64,000 nucleotides of DNA, taken from NCBI GenBank assembly GCA_965229005.1, contig CBDDIP010000001.1:744001-808000 (forward strand), given 5' to 3'. Below are positions 42,757 through 50,725 of the stretch, one piece after another. A model generated the notes under the pieces. That model ran no database searches and was not told where the DNA came from. It worked only from the letters and a program-made list of their open reading frames with translations. This stretch comes from CBDDIP01 sp965229005. GTDB lineage: Bacteria > Actinomycetota > Acidimicrobiia > Acidimicrobiales > Ilumatobacteraceae. A program made the position numbers and the translations under genes. Within the stretch, counting starts at the first letter, position 1. Each line of letters begins with the position of its first letter.

Positions 42757-43943
42757 GGTCGAGCCAGCGGGATCGTGGCGTCGACCAGCCAGCCGTGGTC
42801 GGTCGGGCCGGTGACGAGCGTGCCGCCGAACAGCGCCACCCGTTGGCGCATGCCGATCAGCCCCCGGCCCGTACCGACGGCTGCAAGGCGGACGTTGATC
42901 GGCCCGGGGTCGATCACGCGGAGGCGGGCGGCCACCCGATCGGCATCGACCGTGAGGGTGCAGGCAGACGACGAGGAGTGACGCGTCACGTTCGTCAACG
43001 CCTCCTCCGCGATGCGGTAGAGAGCGAGGGTCTCGACGGGCTGCAGCAGCTCCAGCGCGCCGCTCATCGAGCAGTCGACGGTGAGCCCGGCTCGCCGATA
43101 GCTCTCGCACAACCGATCGAACTGGGTGAGGTCCGGCGCCGGGTCGCGCACGTCGGATGCACCGTCGCCCGCTCCGATCGCATCGAGCAGGTGACGCATC
43201 TCGCTGACCGCATCGCGGCTCGACGACTCGATGTCGGCGAGCGCGTCTCGCGTGGTCGACTCGTCCGCTCGGCCGAGTGCCGTACGGGCGGCACCCGCCT
43301 GCACGCCGATCAGGCTGACGTGGTGGGCGACCACGTCGTGGACGTCGCGAGCGATCCGTGCCCGCTCCTCGAGCACTGCCAGCCGCGCTCTCTCGTCGAC
43401 CTCGTCCTCCGCCCGCCGCAGCCGCTCCTCCACGTCGGCGAGGTGGTGCCGGCGCATCCGAGCCGCGTACCCGGCGAACCAGGGCGCGGCGACGATCGCC
43501 AGCGGGATCGAGAGCACGGCGACGATGCCTTCACCGTTGCCGGCGGTCCCGAGCGCAGCCAGCGCGGCCAGCGCCGCCGGCACGACCACCGCCAGGCGAC
43601 GACGTTCGCTCCACGAGGCGACGGCGTAGACGGCGAGCACGATCTGGACCCCGGAACGTTGAGTGACGAGTGGCGGATCATGGATCGCGAGGGCGACGAA
43701 CCAGCCGACGATGACGATCATCAGGACGCGATCCGCGCGGGTGCGGCGCCAGAGGAACGTCGCCGCGAGCAGCAACGTCACCGCCGCCAACCCGGCGATC
43801 CGTGCCGCGACGTCCATGCGGCCGTCGACCGCGTCGACGATCAACCCGACCGCATCGGCGACGAGCAGCCCACCGGCCACCACTCGATCGAGACGTGCAG
43901 AACCGTGGGGAGCCAGCGCTCGCCAGGATCGACGGGACGTCAC
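42753..43943 (-). CDS. sensor histidine kinase, HisKA_3 type
   Basis: This 396-aa kinase has four to five N-terminal TM helices (VAGGLLVADAVGLIVDAV, IAGLAAVTLLLAATFLW, VLMIVIVGWFVALAI, a 40-residue Ala/Leu/Val stretch). A coiled-coil linker follows, then the dimerisation/phosphorylation box EERARIARDVHDVVAHHVSLI with the phospho-His, and an ATPase domain with ALTNVTRHS and GTGRGLIGMRQRV. It partners the downstream response regulator. GTG 43943 overlaps the stop of the desaturase-type gene (GTGA). The short periplasmic loops suggest sensing within the membrane, which would fit lipid or membrane-state signals. Confidence 0.88.
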   Translation of the reverse strand: MTSRRSWRALAPHGSARLDRVVAGGLLVADAVGLIVDAVDGRMDVAARIAGLAAVTLLLAATFLWRRTRADRVLMIVIVGWFVALAIHDPPLVTQRSGVQIVLAVYAVASWSERRRLAVVVPAALAALAALGTAGNGEGIVAVLSIPLAIVAAPWFAGYAARMRRHHLADVEERLRRAEDEVDERARLAVLEERARIARDVHDVVAHHVSLIGVQAGAARTALGRADESTTRDALADIESSSRDAVSEMRHLLDAIGAGDGASDVRDPAPDLTQFDRLCESYRRAGLTVDCSMSGALELLQPVETLALYRIAEEALTNVTRHSSSSACTLTVDADRVAARLRVIDPGPINVRLAAVGTGRGLIGMRQRVALFGGTLVTGPTDHGWLVDATIPLARP

Positions 43944-44950
43944 CGCTCGGAGTGTACGAACGAGCGGGTCGGCCGTCGCGCCGCAGTCCACATCTGGCGC
44001 ACGCCGCGACGCACGCTGCGCAGCACCCGACGGGCCGCCTGCAACGGATGGCGGGCGGCAAATCGGATCGCCTGCCGTACCGGCGGCAGTCCGCAGAACG
44101 GGTAGCGCAACTGGTTGACCATGCCGGTCGGCATCGGCTCGTCGATGCCGTAGTGCTGCGGCCGCCGATCTCGGGGCATGAAGTAGGTCCCGAAGACGAT
44201 GTCCCACACGGGCAGGAACACCGAGTAATTCGTGTGCCGGGCGTCGAGCTCGTTGGTGTGGTGCCAGTGGTGGAACTCCGGAGTGATGACGATGCGCTGC
44301 AGCGGCCGCCAGCGCCACCGGACGTTGGCGTGCAGGAACAGTCCGGTCACGATCTGGATGATGGTCAGCACGCCCACGTACTCGGCGCGGAAGCCGGCGG
44401 CAGCGAGGAGCACGATCGGCGGTGCGAGGAAGGCACCGTCGAAGGGGTGGTTGCGCAGCCCGCTCACCCAGTCGAGCTGGCGCGTCGAGTGGTGGACCGC
44501 ATGGAACCGCCAGAGGAACGGAACCTCGTGGCTGAAGCGGTGGAGCCAGTAGATGGTCAGGTCGAAGAGCAACACGCCGACAACGGCTCGCACGGCCGAC
44601 GGCATCGCCATCACCAGCGGCCGCAGCGCCAACCCGGGCAGCCAGGCGAGGCTGGACAGACCGATGACGATGCCGACCCCGACGGAGATGGCCGCCAACG
44701 CCGGCGTGGCGACGCCGAACGCGATGTCGGTGCGCAGGTCGGGGCGGCGCACTCGTTGGCGATGCCGTGGGAACAGCCGCTCGAACGGCACGATCAACAG
44801 GAACAGAACAGGGATGACCAACGGCGCCGATCGATCGAGTGCGAGCGCGGTGCCGAGCAGCGCGGCAGCGATCAGCCGCGCCGGCCAACGGCGAGGTGGG
44901 GCGAGTCCGGCGGGTGGGCCGGCGGGTGGCGATTCGAGGAGCACGTCCAT
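43940..44950 (-). CDS. sterol desaturase / fatty acid hydroxylase family protein
   Basis: This 336-aa membrane di-iron enzyme has two to three TM helices at the N-terminus. The His clusters are WLHRFSHEVPFLWRFHAVHHS (HxxxH and HxxHH, about residues 130-150; cited in part), LFLHANV (about 208) and FHHWHHTNELDARHTNYS (about 225-242). The superfamily hydroxylates or desaturates lipids such as sterols, hopanoids or acyl chains. TACCGT lies 7 nt before ATG 44950. It heads an operon with a two-component system, which suggests lipid remodelling under sensor control; that link is inference. Confidence 0.85.
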   Translation of the reverse strand: MDVLLESPPAGPPAGLAPPRRWPARLIAAALLGTALALDRSAPLVIPVLFLLIVPFERLFPRHRQRVRRPDLRTDIAFGVATPALAAISVGVGIVIGLSSLAWLPGLALRPLVMAMPSAVRAVVGVLLFDLTIYWLHRFSHEVPFLWRFHAVHHSTRQLDWVSGLRNHPFDGAFLAPPIVLLAAAGFRAEYVGVLTIIQIVTGLFLHANVRWRWRPLQRIVITPEFHHWHHTNELDARHTNYSVFLPVWDIVFGTYFMPRDRRPQHYGIDEPMPTGMVNQLRYPFCGLPPVRQAIRFAARHPLQAARRVLRSVRRGVRQMWTAARRPTRSFVHSER

Positions 44951-44957
44951 GACGGCG

Positions 44958-44963
44958 ACGGTA
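44958..44963 (-). promoter_or_regulatory. -10 box of the sterol-desaturase-type gene
   Basis: TACCGT on the minus strand lies 7 nt before ATG 44950. It faces a similar box at 45006 for the divergent small-protein operon. Confidence 0.5.
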
Positions 44964-45005
44964 CGAAACCTCGGGCGTGACGTCGTCCGCCCTTTGGCGG
45001 ACCAC

Positions 45006-45011
45006 TACGGT
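45006..45011 (+). promoter_or_regulatory. -10 box of the small membrane-protein operon
   Basis: TACGGT lies 7 nt before ATG 45019 and supports that start. Confidence 0.5.
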
Positions 45012-45018
45012 GGTGCGC

Positions 45019-45291
45019 ATGTGCGCCGGATGCATCACCACCGTTGACTCCTACGTCTACGCGGGGGTGGTTCTGGCCGCCGCGGTCGAGACCGGCATCT
45101 GTCGCGTCCGTGCGATGCTCGACGCCGAGTACGCGGCCGAGCGCCACGTGCAGGCGTGGGATCGCAACGCAGCGTTCTGCGCCTACATGGGCCTCGACGC
45201 CGTCGAGGTCCTCGGCCCGAAGCCGATCGCAGCTGCCGTGGCCGAGCCGCGCTGGATGCCGGCGATGGGTCTGGCGATGGCGCCTGCGTGA
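45019..45291 (+). CDS. 90-aa hypothetical protein
   Basis: This protein starts MCAGCITTVDSYVYAGVVLAAAVETG and so has a CxxC at its very N-terminus followed by a hydrophobic stretch. The rest (RAMLDAEYAAERHVQAWDRN, then FCAYMGLDAVEVLG) is mixed helical. I recognise no family. It is the first gene of a three-gene operon with GTGA couplings. A role at the membrane is plausible because both following genes encode membrane proteins. Confidence 0.55.
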   Translation: MCAGCITTVDSYVYAGVVLAAAVETGICRVRAMLDAEYAAERHVQAWDRNAAFCAYMGLDAVEVLGPKPIAAAVAEPRWMPAMGLAMAPA

Positions 45292-45488
45292 GGACGCGCC
45301 TCCTCTACGCAAGCTCGATCATCGCTTACATCGTCATCACGTTCTTCACCAAGCGTTTGCTGACGTGGAACCTGGCGATGCTGTACTTCATCGTCACGCT
45401 CGACCTGCTGCCACGCCTCTACCGGCGCATCTTCCACGGAGCCACTGCGCCGCCCACGTCAGCGACACCGCAAGGCGTTGAGCCGTGA
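45288..45488 (+). CDS. 66-aa small membrane protein
   Basis: GTG 45288 overlaps the previous stop (GTGA). The protein has two hydrophobic segments, LLYASSIIAYIVITFF and WNLAMLYFIVTLDLLP, separated by a basic turn (TKRLL). A basic region (RLYRRIF) follows and probably faces the cytoplasm. No family is recognised. It couples the 90-aa protein to the membrane hydrolase-like gene. Confidence 0.6.
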   Translation: MRTRLLYASSIIAYIVITFFTKRLLTWNLAMLYFIVTLDLLPRLYRRIFHGATAPPTSATPQGVEP

Positions 45489-46357
45489 GTTGGGCCGCAC
45501 ACGAGTTCGAGCACTACTTCCTGCAGAAGCACGTCGGGGTCAAGGCGTCGTTCCTGGGGCTCGTCGTCGGTGCATCGATCCCCGACCTCTTCACCAAGAA
45601 GTTCGTGTACGGCGCGGCCAACCCGGCGCAGTTCCATCGTGGTTGGCCCGGCGTCGGCTTCACCCACTCGTTCATCTTCGGGCTCTTCCTGGCGGTGGTC
45701 GTGCTGGCGATCACGCGAAGTCGCAACTGGGCCGCAGGCATCCTCATCGGGCAGTGGGCGCACGTCGCCACCGACGTCTGTGACACCGCGGGTGTGATGC
45801 CGTTCTTCCCGTTCTCCACCGAGAGCTTGACGATCTCGATGTGGAAGCACGCCGCTGCCGCCGGCCGGCACGGCGACGCCGCCGGCTACTACTCCAGCCT
45901 CGGCGGCGTGTGGGACTTCTTCTGGTTCGTGATGGTCATCCTGTTCGCCCGCAAGGTGCTGAAGGCCGAGTACTTCCGCACGGTGGTGGTGCCGGCGGAC
46001 ATCGGCGTGTGGTCGTGGTTCCACCGCCGCCTGCACCTCAGCGCCAACGGCATGCTGATCGTCTACCGCACGTACTTCATGTACGGCTTCTGCCGCATGA
46101 CCGCGTGGTTCCTCTACGCCCGCTTCGACGTGAAGACGCCGTTCCAGCCGACGTGGGGCGGGCCGGCGTACCTCCCCGGCCACGATCTCAGCAACGCGAC
46201 CGTGCCGGAGATGATCTTCCGCACGGCGATCGGCGGGGTGCTGTTCGCCGGGTTCCTGTGGCTGTTCTGGATCGTGCTCGGCAAGCGGCTGTGGAAGCGC
46301 GGCTACGACCCTGCCATCACCAAGCGCGGCACCGGGCTGCACGCGGTGTTCCACTAG
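45485..46357 (+). CDS. membrane-bound metal-dependent hydrolase-like protein (YdjM type)
   Basis: This is a 290-aa protein with about five to six TM helices and the polar pattern of the YdjM/LexA-regulated membrane hydrolase family: SWAAHEFEHYF, GASIPDLFTKKF, GVGFTHSFIFGLF and IGQWAHVATDVCDTAG. The His and Asp residues would bind a metal. The reaction is unknown. It is longer than the usual family core because of two extra C-terminal helices. It starts at GTG 45485, overlapping the previous stop. It is convergent with the phosphodiesterase gene (4-bp overlap). Confidence 0.7.
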   Translation: MSWAAHEFEHYFLQKHVGVKASFLGLVVGASIPDLFTKKFVYGAANPAQFHRGWPGVGFTHSFIFGLFLAVVVLAITRSRNWAAGILIGQWAHVATDVCDTAGVMPFFPFSTESLTISMWKHAAAAGRHGDAAGYYSSLGGVWDFFWFVMVILFARKVLKAEYFRTVVVPADIGVWSWFHRRLHLSANGMLIVYRTYFMYGFCRMTAWFLYARFDVKTPFQPTWGGPAYLPGHDLSNATVPEMIFRTAIGGVLFAGFLWLFWIVLGKRLWKRGYDPAITKRGTGLHAVFH

Positions 46358-47073
46358 TTCGAGACGGGCGCCAGTCTCGGGTCGTCGGTGCAGATCACGT
46401 CGAAGCCGGCCGCGGCCATCTCGACCAGCAACGCCGGATCGTTCGTGTTCCAACCGACGACGCCCAGCCCGGCCTCGTGCACGCGCGCCATCCATGCGCC
46501 GGCCAGACGCGGCACCATCCACGGATCGCTGTCGAAGCACGGATGGACGATGCTGCAGCCGAGGTGGGCGGCCAGCTCCAGCGGGTCGGCGGCGCGGTCG
46601 TGGTACAGCACTGACGCCGGGAGGCGGCCGTCGGCGACGACGGCAGTGACGACGTCGGGGTTGAACGAGCCGATCACCGTGGAGTCGGACAGCGGTGACG
46701 CGACGAGCGCATCGATCGTCGCGCGCAGGCCGTCCGGCGAGACGACCTTCACGTCGAGGTACAGCCCGAGTCCCAGCGGACGAAGACGCTCGGGCAGCTC
46801 GACGAGGAGGGCCGCCGGCGAACCCGACAGCCGTTCGAACGTCGTCCGATCGATGTCGGCCAGCATCACCTTGTTCGCACCGTCGACGATCCGCCGGTCG
46901 TGGAACAGCACGAGGGTTCCGTCGCCCAGCTCCTGCACGTCGATCTCGACGGCGTCGGTGCCGACCTCGGCGGCGACGGCAAGGACCTCGATCGAGTTGG
47001 CGATGCCGAGCGCTGCGCCCCCACGATGGGCCATCACAGCGCTCGTGCCCGGCGGCGACCAATCGGGCAGCAT
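46354..47073 (-). CDS. glycerophosphodiester phosphodiesterase family protein
   Basis: This 239-aa TIM-barrel protein has the GDPD signature AHRGGAALGIANSIEVL (His-Arg plus the usual Glu position), then VGTDAVEIDVQELGDGTLVLFHDRRI (in parts) with the metal-binding Glu/Asp and catalytic His. LDVKVVSPDGL and a late GVVGWNTND complete it. Such enzymes release glycerol-3-phosphate from lipid head groups. The ATG at 47073 is the only good start downstream of the ABC permease stop, 16 bp away. It probably forms part of the ABC operon transcript. Confidence 0.82.
   Translation of the reverse strand: MLPDWSPPGTSAVMAHRGGAALGIANSIEVLAVAAEVGTDAVEIDVQELGDGTLVLFHDRRIVDGANKVMLADIDRTTFERLSGSPAALLVELPERLRPLGLGLYLDVKVVSPDGLRATIDALVASPLSDSTVIGSFNPDVVTAVVADGRLPASVLYHDRAADPLELAAHLGCSIVHPCFDSDPWMVPRLAGAWMARVHEAGLGVVGWNTNDPALLVEMAAAGFDVICTDDPRLAPVSN
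46360..46379 (+). terminator. possible hairpin after the membrane hydrolase gene
   Basis: CGAGAC and GTCTCG form a 6-bp stem with an 8-nt loop starting 3 bp after the stop codon at 46355-46357. It lies inside the 3' end of the convergent phosphodiesterase gene and lacks a T-run. Confidence 0.25.
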
Positions 47074-47089
47074 CAACGAGCGATCACGG

Positions 47090-47863
47090 TCAGTCGGACG
47101 CGCCGGACAGCTTGAGGCGGCGCATCCGCCAGTTGGCGAGGAGGAGGACGACCAGCGTGACGATGAGCAACCGCGCCACCGCGCCACCGCCGTCCGGGAT
47201 GCCTTCGCGTTCCAGTCGTCGTGGCGGGTTGTCGATCAGGCCGACGAAGATCGCCCGCGACTCCCACGTCGGCGAGAGCTGGGCGATGCCGGTGAGGACC
47301 GAGCCGAGGAGCCGCTCGATCAGGAACACGACGGCGAGCGACCAGACCGCAGTCCGCCGGGTGATGCAGCCGATGAGGATGAACAGCGCGACGTAGGCGA
47401 TGCCGCCGACGGCAGCAGCGAGGTACGCCGGGCCGGCGCTGCTCGGGCTGTCTGCGACGAACGCAGCGAGCGCGGCCGCAGGGGCGATCGTCAGCAGGGC
47501 CACGACCGACCCGCCCATCCATCGACCGAGCACGATCTGCCACGTCGGCGTCGGCGACAACCACGTGAAGTGGAACGAGCCGGAGCGGATCTCGGCGCCG
47601 AGGACGGAGTCGCCGATGACCAGCGCCGTGATCGGCATCATCAGGCTGAAGATCCCTTCGGCGGCGACCCGAGCGAAGGCCCGATCAGGCGTGCCGCGCA
47701 GCGCGTGCGCCAGCAACCCGAAGAGCACCGCGCCCAGGCACGGCAGGATGATGGCTGCCCACCGCTTCGGCGGGAAGCACGACCGCCACGTGTACCCGAG
47801 GATCGCCAGCAGACGCGACCGCGGTCGCCGCTTCGCTGTCGACGCCAGCCCGACCGCGCTCAT
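47090..47863 (-). CDS. ABC transporter permease (ABC-2 type)
   Basis: This 257-aa protein has six hydrophobic helices, including IILPCLGAVLFGLLAHAL, GIFSLMMPITALVIGDSVLG and a C-terminal LLIVTLVVLLLANW. The motif VLGAEIRSGSFHFTWLSPT is typical of ABC-2 permeases, where a re-entrant helix follows the second TM segment. It overlaps the stop of its ATPase gene (ATGA) and so forms an exporter pair with it. The substrate is unknown. Confidence 0.8.
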   Translation of the reverse strand: MSAVGLASTAKRRPRSRLLAILGYTWRSCFPPKRWAAIILPCLGAVLFGLLAHALRGTPDRAFARVAAEGIFSLMMPITALVIGDSVLGAEIRSGSFHFTWLSPTPTWQIVLGRWMGGSVVALLTIAPAAALAAFVADSPSSAGPAYLAAAVGGIAYVALFILIGCITRRTAVWSLAVVFLIERLLGSVLTGIAQLSPTWESRAIFVGLIDNPPRRLEREGIPDGGGAVARLLIVTLVVLLLANWRMRRLKLSGASD

Positions 47864-48816
47864 CGCACGAGCTCCCGGAACAGGCTCTCCAGCGAGTCGT
47901 CGAGGGCGCGCACCTCGAGCAGCCGGATCGCCGAGGCCCGCGCCAACTGCGGCAAGGCGATTGCCAGCTCGCGTGCCTGCAACGTCTGCACGATGAGCTC
48001 ACCTCGGCTCGGTTCGAACGTGACGCCGGTGACCGAGTCCAGCCCGACGAGCGCTGCGGCCAGGCGCCGGCCGTCATCGGCGCGCACCAGCACGTGACGC
48101 GGCGTGTCGTCCATCGCATCGCGGATCGCTCGATGGCCACCGGCCGCTGCGAGGCGCCCGTGCACCAAGACGATCACCCGCTCGGCCAGCCGCTCGACCT
48201 CGTTCAGCACGTGCGAGCTGACGATCACGGTGCGGCCACTCGCGCCGAGCCGCTTGAACAGGGCGATCAGCGACGCCCGCTGCACCGGATCCGCGCCGTT
48301 CAGCGGCTCGTCGAGGACGAGCACGTGCGGATCGGTGACGAGCGCAGCGGCGATCTTCGAACGTTGGCGCATGCCCTTGCTGAACGTCTCCACGCTGCGG
48401 TCGGCGACGTCCAGCAGGTCGACGGTCTGCAGCGCGGCTTCCGGCGCAGAGCGGTCGGTGACGCCGTGGAGGTCGGCGAGGTAGCGGACGAACTGACGGG
48501 CGGTGAGGCCGGCGGGCACGGCATCGTCCTCCGGCACGAGCGCCATCCCCGCGTGCACCGATCGATCCCGTCGCGGGTCGACGCCGTTGACGCGCACCGC
48601 ACCCTCGTTGACGCCGACCAGACCGGTGATGGCGCGCATCAACGTCGTCTTGCCGGCGCCGTTCGGCCCGAGCAGGCCGCTGACGCCCGGCCCGAACGAG
48701 CACGTCAGCTCCGACAGCGCGACCTTCGGCCCGAACCACACGGACACGCCGGCGACTTCGACGGTGGCGTCGTCCGCCATCGCCGGGTCGCGGCCCACTC
48801 CCTCGTCGAGCGACAT
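47860..48816 (-). CDS. ABC transporter ATP-binding protein
   Basis: This is a 318-aa ATPase with Walker A GLLGPNGAGKTTLMRAI (about residues 48-64), signature ETFSKGMRQRSKIA (about 143-156), Walker B LVLDEPLNGADP and H-loop VIVSSHVLNEV. The signature motif reads SKGMR rather than LSGGQ, as is usual for ABC-2 exporters. About 90 extra C-terminal residues follow the core. Its ATG shares a base with the stop of the upstream permease gene. The order permease-ATPase-permease-ATPase on one strand suggests two related exporters or one four-component exporter. Confidence 0.87.
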   Translation of the reverse strand: MSLDEGVGRDPAMADDATVEVAGVSVWFGPKVALSELTCSFGPGVSGLLGPNGAGKTTLMRAITGLVGVNEGAVRVNGVDPRRDRSVHAGMALVPEDDAVPAGLTARQFVRYLADLHGVTDRSAPEAALQTVDLLDVADRSVETFSKGMRQRSKIAAALVTDPHVLVLDEPLNGADPVQRASLIALFKRLGASGRTVIVSSHVLNEVERLAERVIVLVHGRLAAAGGHRAIRDAMDDTPRHVLVRADDGRRLAAALVGLDSVTGVTFEPSRGELIVQTLQARELAIALPQLARASAIRLLEVRALDDSLESLFRELVR

Positions 48817-49715
48817 CAGCGCTCCACCCATCGGTACCGGCGCCACAGCACGACCAAACCGGTGAGCACGACCGCGAGGTAGCAGGCGATGGCCAATGCG
48901 CCGCCGCCCTCGACCCCGGTCAGCGGCAGCTCCTTCGCGTTCTGACCGAAGAAGACGAGGTCGCGCAGGTAGAGCGGCAGCACGAACAGGTTCGCCAGTG
49001 CGCCGTAGGAGCCACCCGTCGCCGTCGACCAATCACCGACGATGACCCCGGACGCGATCGACGTGATGAGGAAGAGGCCGATGATCGCCGAGCCGGCGAC
49101 GATGCGCCGATCGGTCAGCGACGACAGCGCGCACCCGACGACGGCGAAGTAGACCGCGAGGAGGAGCACCGAGATGGGCACCTGGGCGAGCACGGAGAGG
49201 TGCCCGGTGAAGTAGTCGAGCGCGCCGTCGCTGATGAGCATGTTGCCGAGGAACAGGACCACCTGCGGCAGGAAGGAGAAAGCGAACAGGATGGTGGCGA
49301 TCGAACCCACCTTGGCGACGACGTAGTCGAGCCCGATCAGTGGACGGGCGAACATCAGCGGGAGCACGCGCTGTCGCCGATCCGGGCACATCACGTCGGG
49401 AGCGACGATGGCGACGAACAGCAGCAGGGCCGACGAGACGCCGACGTAGTCGCGGTAGTCGATGATCTCGATGCGGTCGCTGCCGAACTGATCGCGTGTG
49501 ACGTACCCGATGCCGACGTTGACGATCGCCGGCACGGTGACGACGCCGAGGAGCAAGAACGGCGCCACCTTCTGCCGCCACGCCCGACGCAGCCCGAGCG
49601 CGCGACGCATGGACGCCTTGTACAGCGCGAACGTCGCTGCGCCCCGCCGGCCACGAGGGCCGTCGTAGGGCCGGTAGCCGCGGTCGTAGACGGCACCGCC
49701 GGACGTGGCGCTCAT
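48816..49715 (-). CDS. ABC transporter permease (ABC-2 type)
   Basis: This 299-aa protein begins with a conserved-looking cytoplasmic segment (VYDRGYRPYDGPRGRRG) that marks one subgroup of actinobacterial ABC-2 permeases. About six TM helices follow, such as VAPFLLLGVVTVPAIVNVGIG and IIGLFLITSIASGVIVG. It has a larger outer loop (DQFGSDRIEIIDYRDYVG). It overlaps the ATPase gene at 49712 (ATGA) and the second ATPase gene at 48816 (TGATG). Confidence 0.8.
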   Translation of the reverse strand: MSATSGGAVYDRGYRPYDGPRGRRGAATFALYKASMRRALGLRRAWRQKVAPFLLLGVVTVPAIVNVGIGYVTRDQFGSDRIEIIDYRDYVGVSSALLLFVAIVAPDVMCPDRRQRVLPLMFARPLIGLDYVVAKVGSIATILFAFSFLPQVVLFLGNMLISDGALDYFTGHLSVLAQVPISVLLLAVYFAVVGCALSSLTDRRIVAGSAIIGLFLITSIASGVIVGDWSTATGGSYGALANLFVLPLYLRDLVFFGQNAKELPLTGVEGGGALAIACYLAVVLTGLVVLWRRYRWVER

Positions 49716-50629
49716 GCGAGCTCCTCGCTGCGGCGCACGAACACCTCGTCGAGCGAGGTCAACCGCGTCGACAGCCGGAACAGCGGCAGGCCGTGCTCCG
49801 CAACGACGTCGCGCACGAGGTCCATGTGCTCGTCACCGTCCAGCGTCACCTCGACGAGACCGTCGATCTGCACGGCAGCGACGGATCGCTGAGCCAGCGC
49901 GGCAACGAGCTCGTCGCCGTGGCGGCCGACGTCGACGGTGACGATGCCCGTGCGCTCCAGCAGCGACTCGGTGCCGCCGGACACGACGAGCTTGCCGCCG
50001 TCGATCATCACCACGTGGTCGCACACCTGCTGCACGTCGTCGAGGAGGTGCGTGGCCATCAGCACCGAGATCCCGAACGTCCCGAGGCGGGCGACGAGCG
50101 ACAGCATCTCCTCCCGACCGAGTGGATCGAGGCCCGCGGTCGGTTCGTCGAGGAGCACCAGCTCCGGATCGCCGACCAGTGCCTGCGCGAGCTTGGTGCG
50201 CTGCCGCATGCCCGTCGAAAAGCCGCCGATCGGCCGGAAGCGGGCCTCGTCGAGCCCGACGAGATCGAGGATGTCCGATGCTCGCTGTCGAGCAGCGCGC
50301 GCCGGCAGGCCGCTCAGCTCACCGAAGGTCGACACCACGTCGGCTGCGGTCTGGTCGAGCGGCAGGCAGTCGTGCTCCGGCATGTAGCCGAGCCGGGAGC
50401 GCACACCGATCGGGTCCTTGTCCACGTCGATCCCGCAGACCTCGATGCTGCCCTCGGTGGGATGAGCGAGGCCGAGCAGGAGACGGAACATCGTCGACTT
50501 GCCCGCACCGTTCGCGCCGACCAGCCCGATGCGGCCGGCGGGCAGCTCCAGCGTCAGATCATCGAGCGCCGTGACGCTGGGATACCGCTTGGTCAACCCC
50601 GTCAAGCGGAGGAGCGGCCCGTCGTTCAC
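49712..50629 (-). CDS. ABC transporter ATP-binding protein
   Basis: This is a 305-aa ATPase with Walker A GLVGANGAGKSTMFRLLLG (about residues 36-54), signature GGFSTGMRQRTKLAQAL (about 138-154), Walker B LVLLDEPTAGLDP and the switch His in LMATHLLDDV. A 90-residue C-terminal extension resembles that of the second ATPase in this operon. It is the first gene of the exporter operon. Its GTG start has TACTCC 4 nt upstream, an imperfect -10 box. Confidence 0.88.
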   Translation of the reverse strand: MNDGPLLRLTGLTKRYPSVTALDDLTLELPAGRIGLVGANGAGKSTMFRLLLGLAHPTEGSIEVCGIDVDKDPIGVRSRLGYMPEHDCLPLDQTAADVVSTFGELSGLPARAARQRASDILDLVGLDEARFRPIGGFSTGMRQRTKLAQALVGDPELVLLDEPTAGLDPLGREEMLSLVARLGTFGISVLMATHLLDDVQQVCDHVVMIDGGKLVVSGGTESLLERTGIVTVDVGRHGDELVAALAQRSVAAVQIDGLVEVTLDGDEHMDLVRDVVAEHGLPLFRLSTRLTSLDEVFVRRSEELA

Positions 50630-50725
50630 GCCCGGAGTATCGCAGGCGCGTGACGAACTTCGCCCTCGGCTCCAGCGGTTGACGCTCCTCCTTCAAGTGT
50701 CACACCCCTGTGTTTGAGTTGTCGT

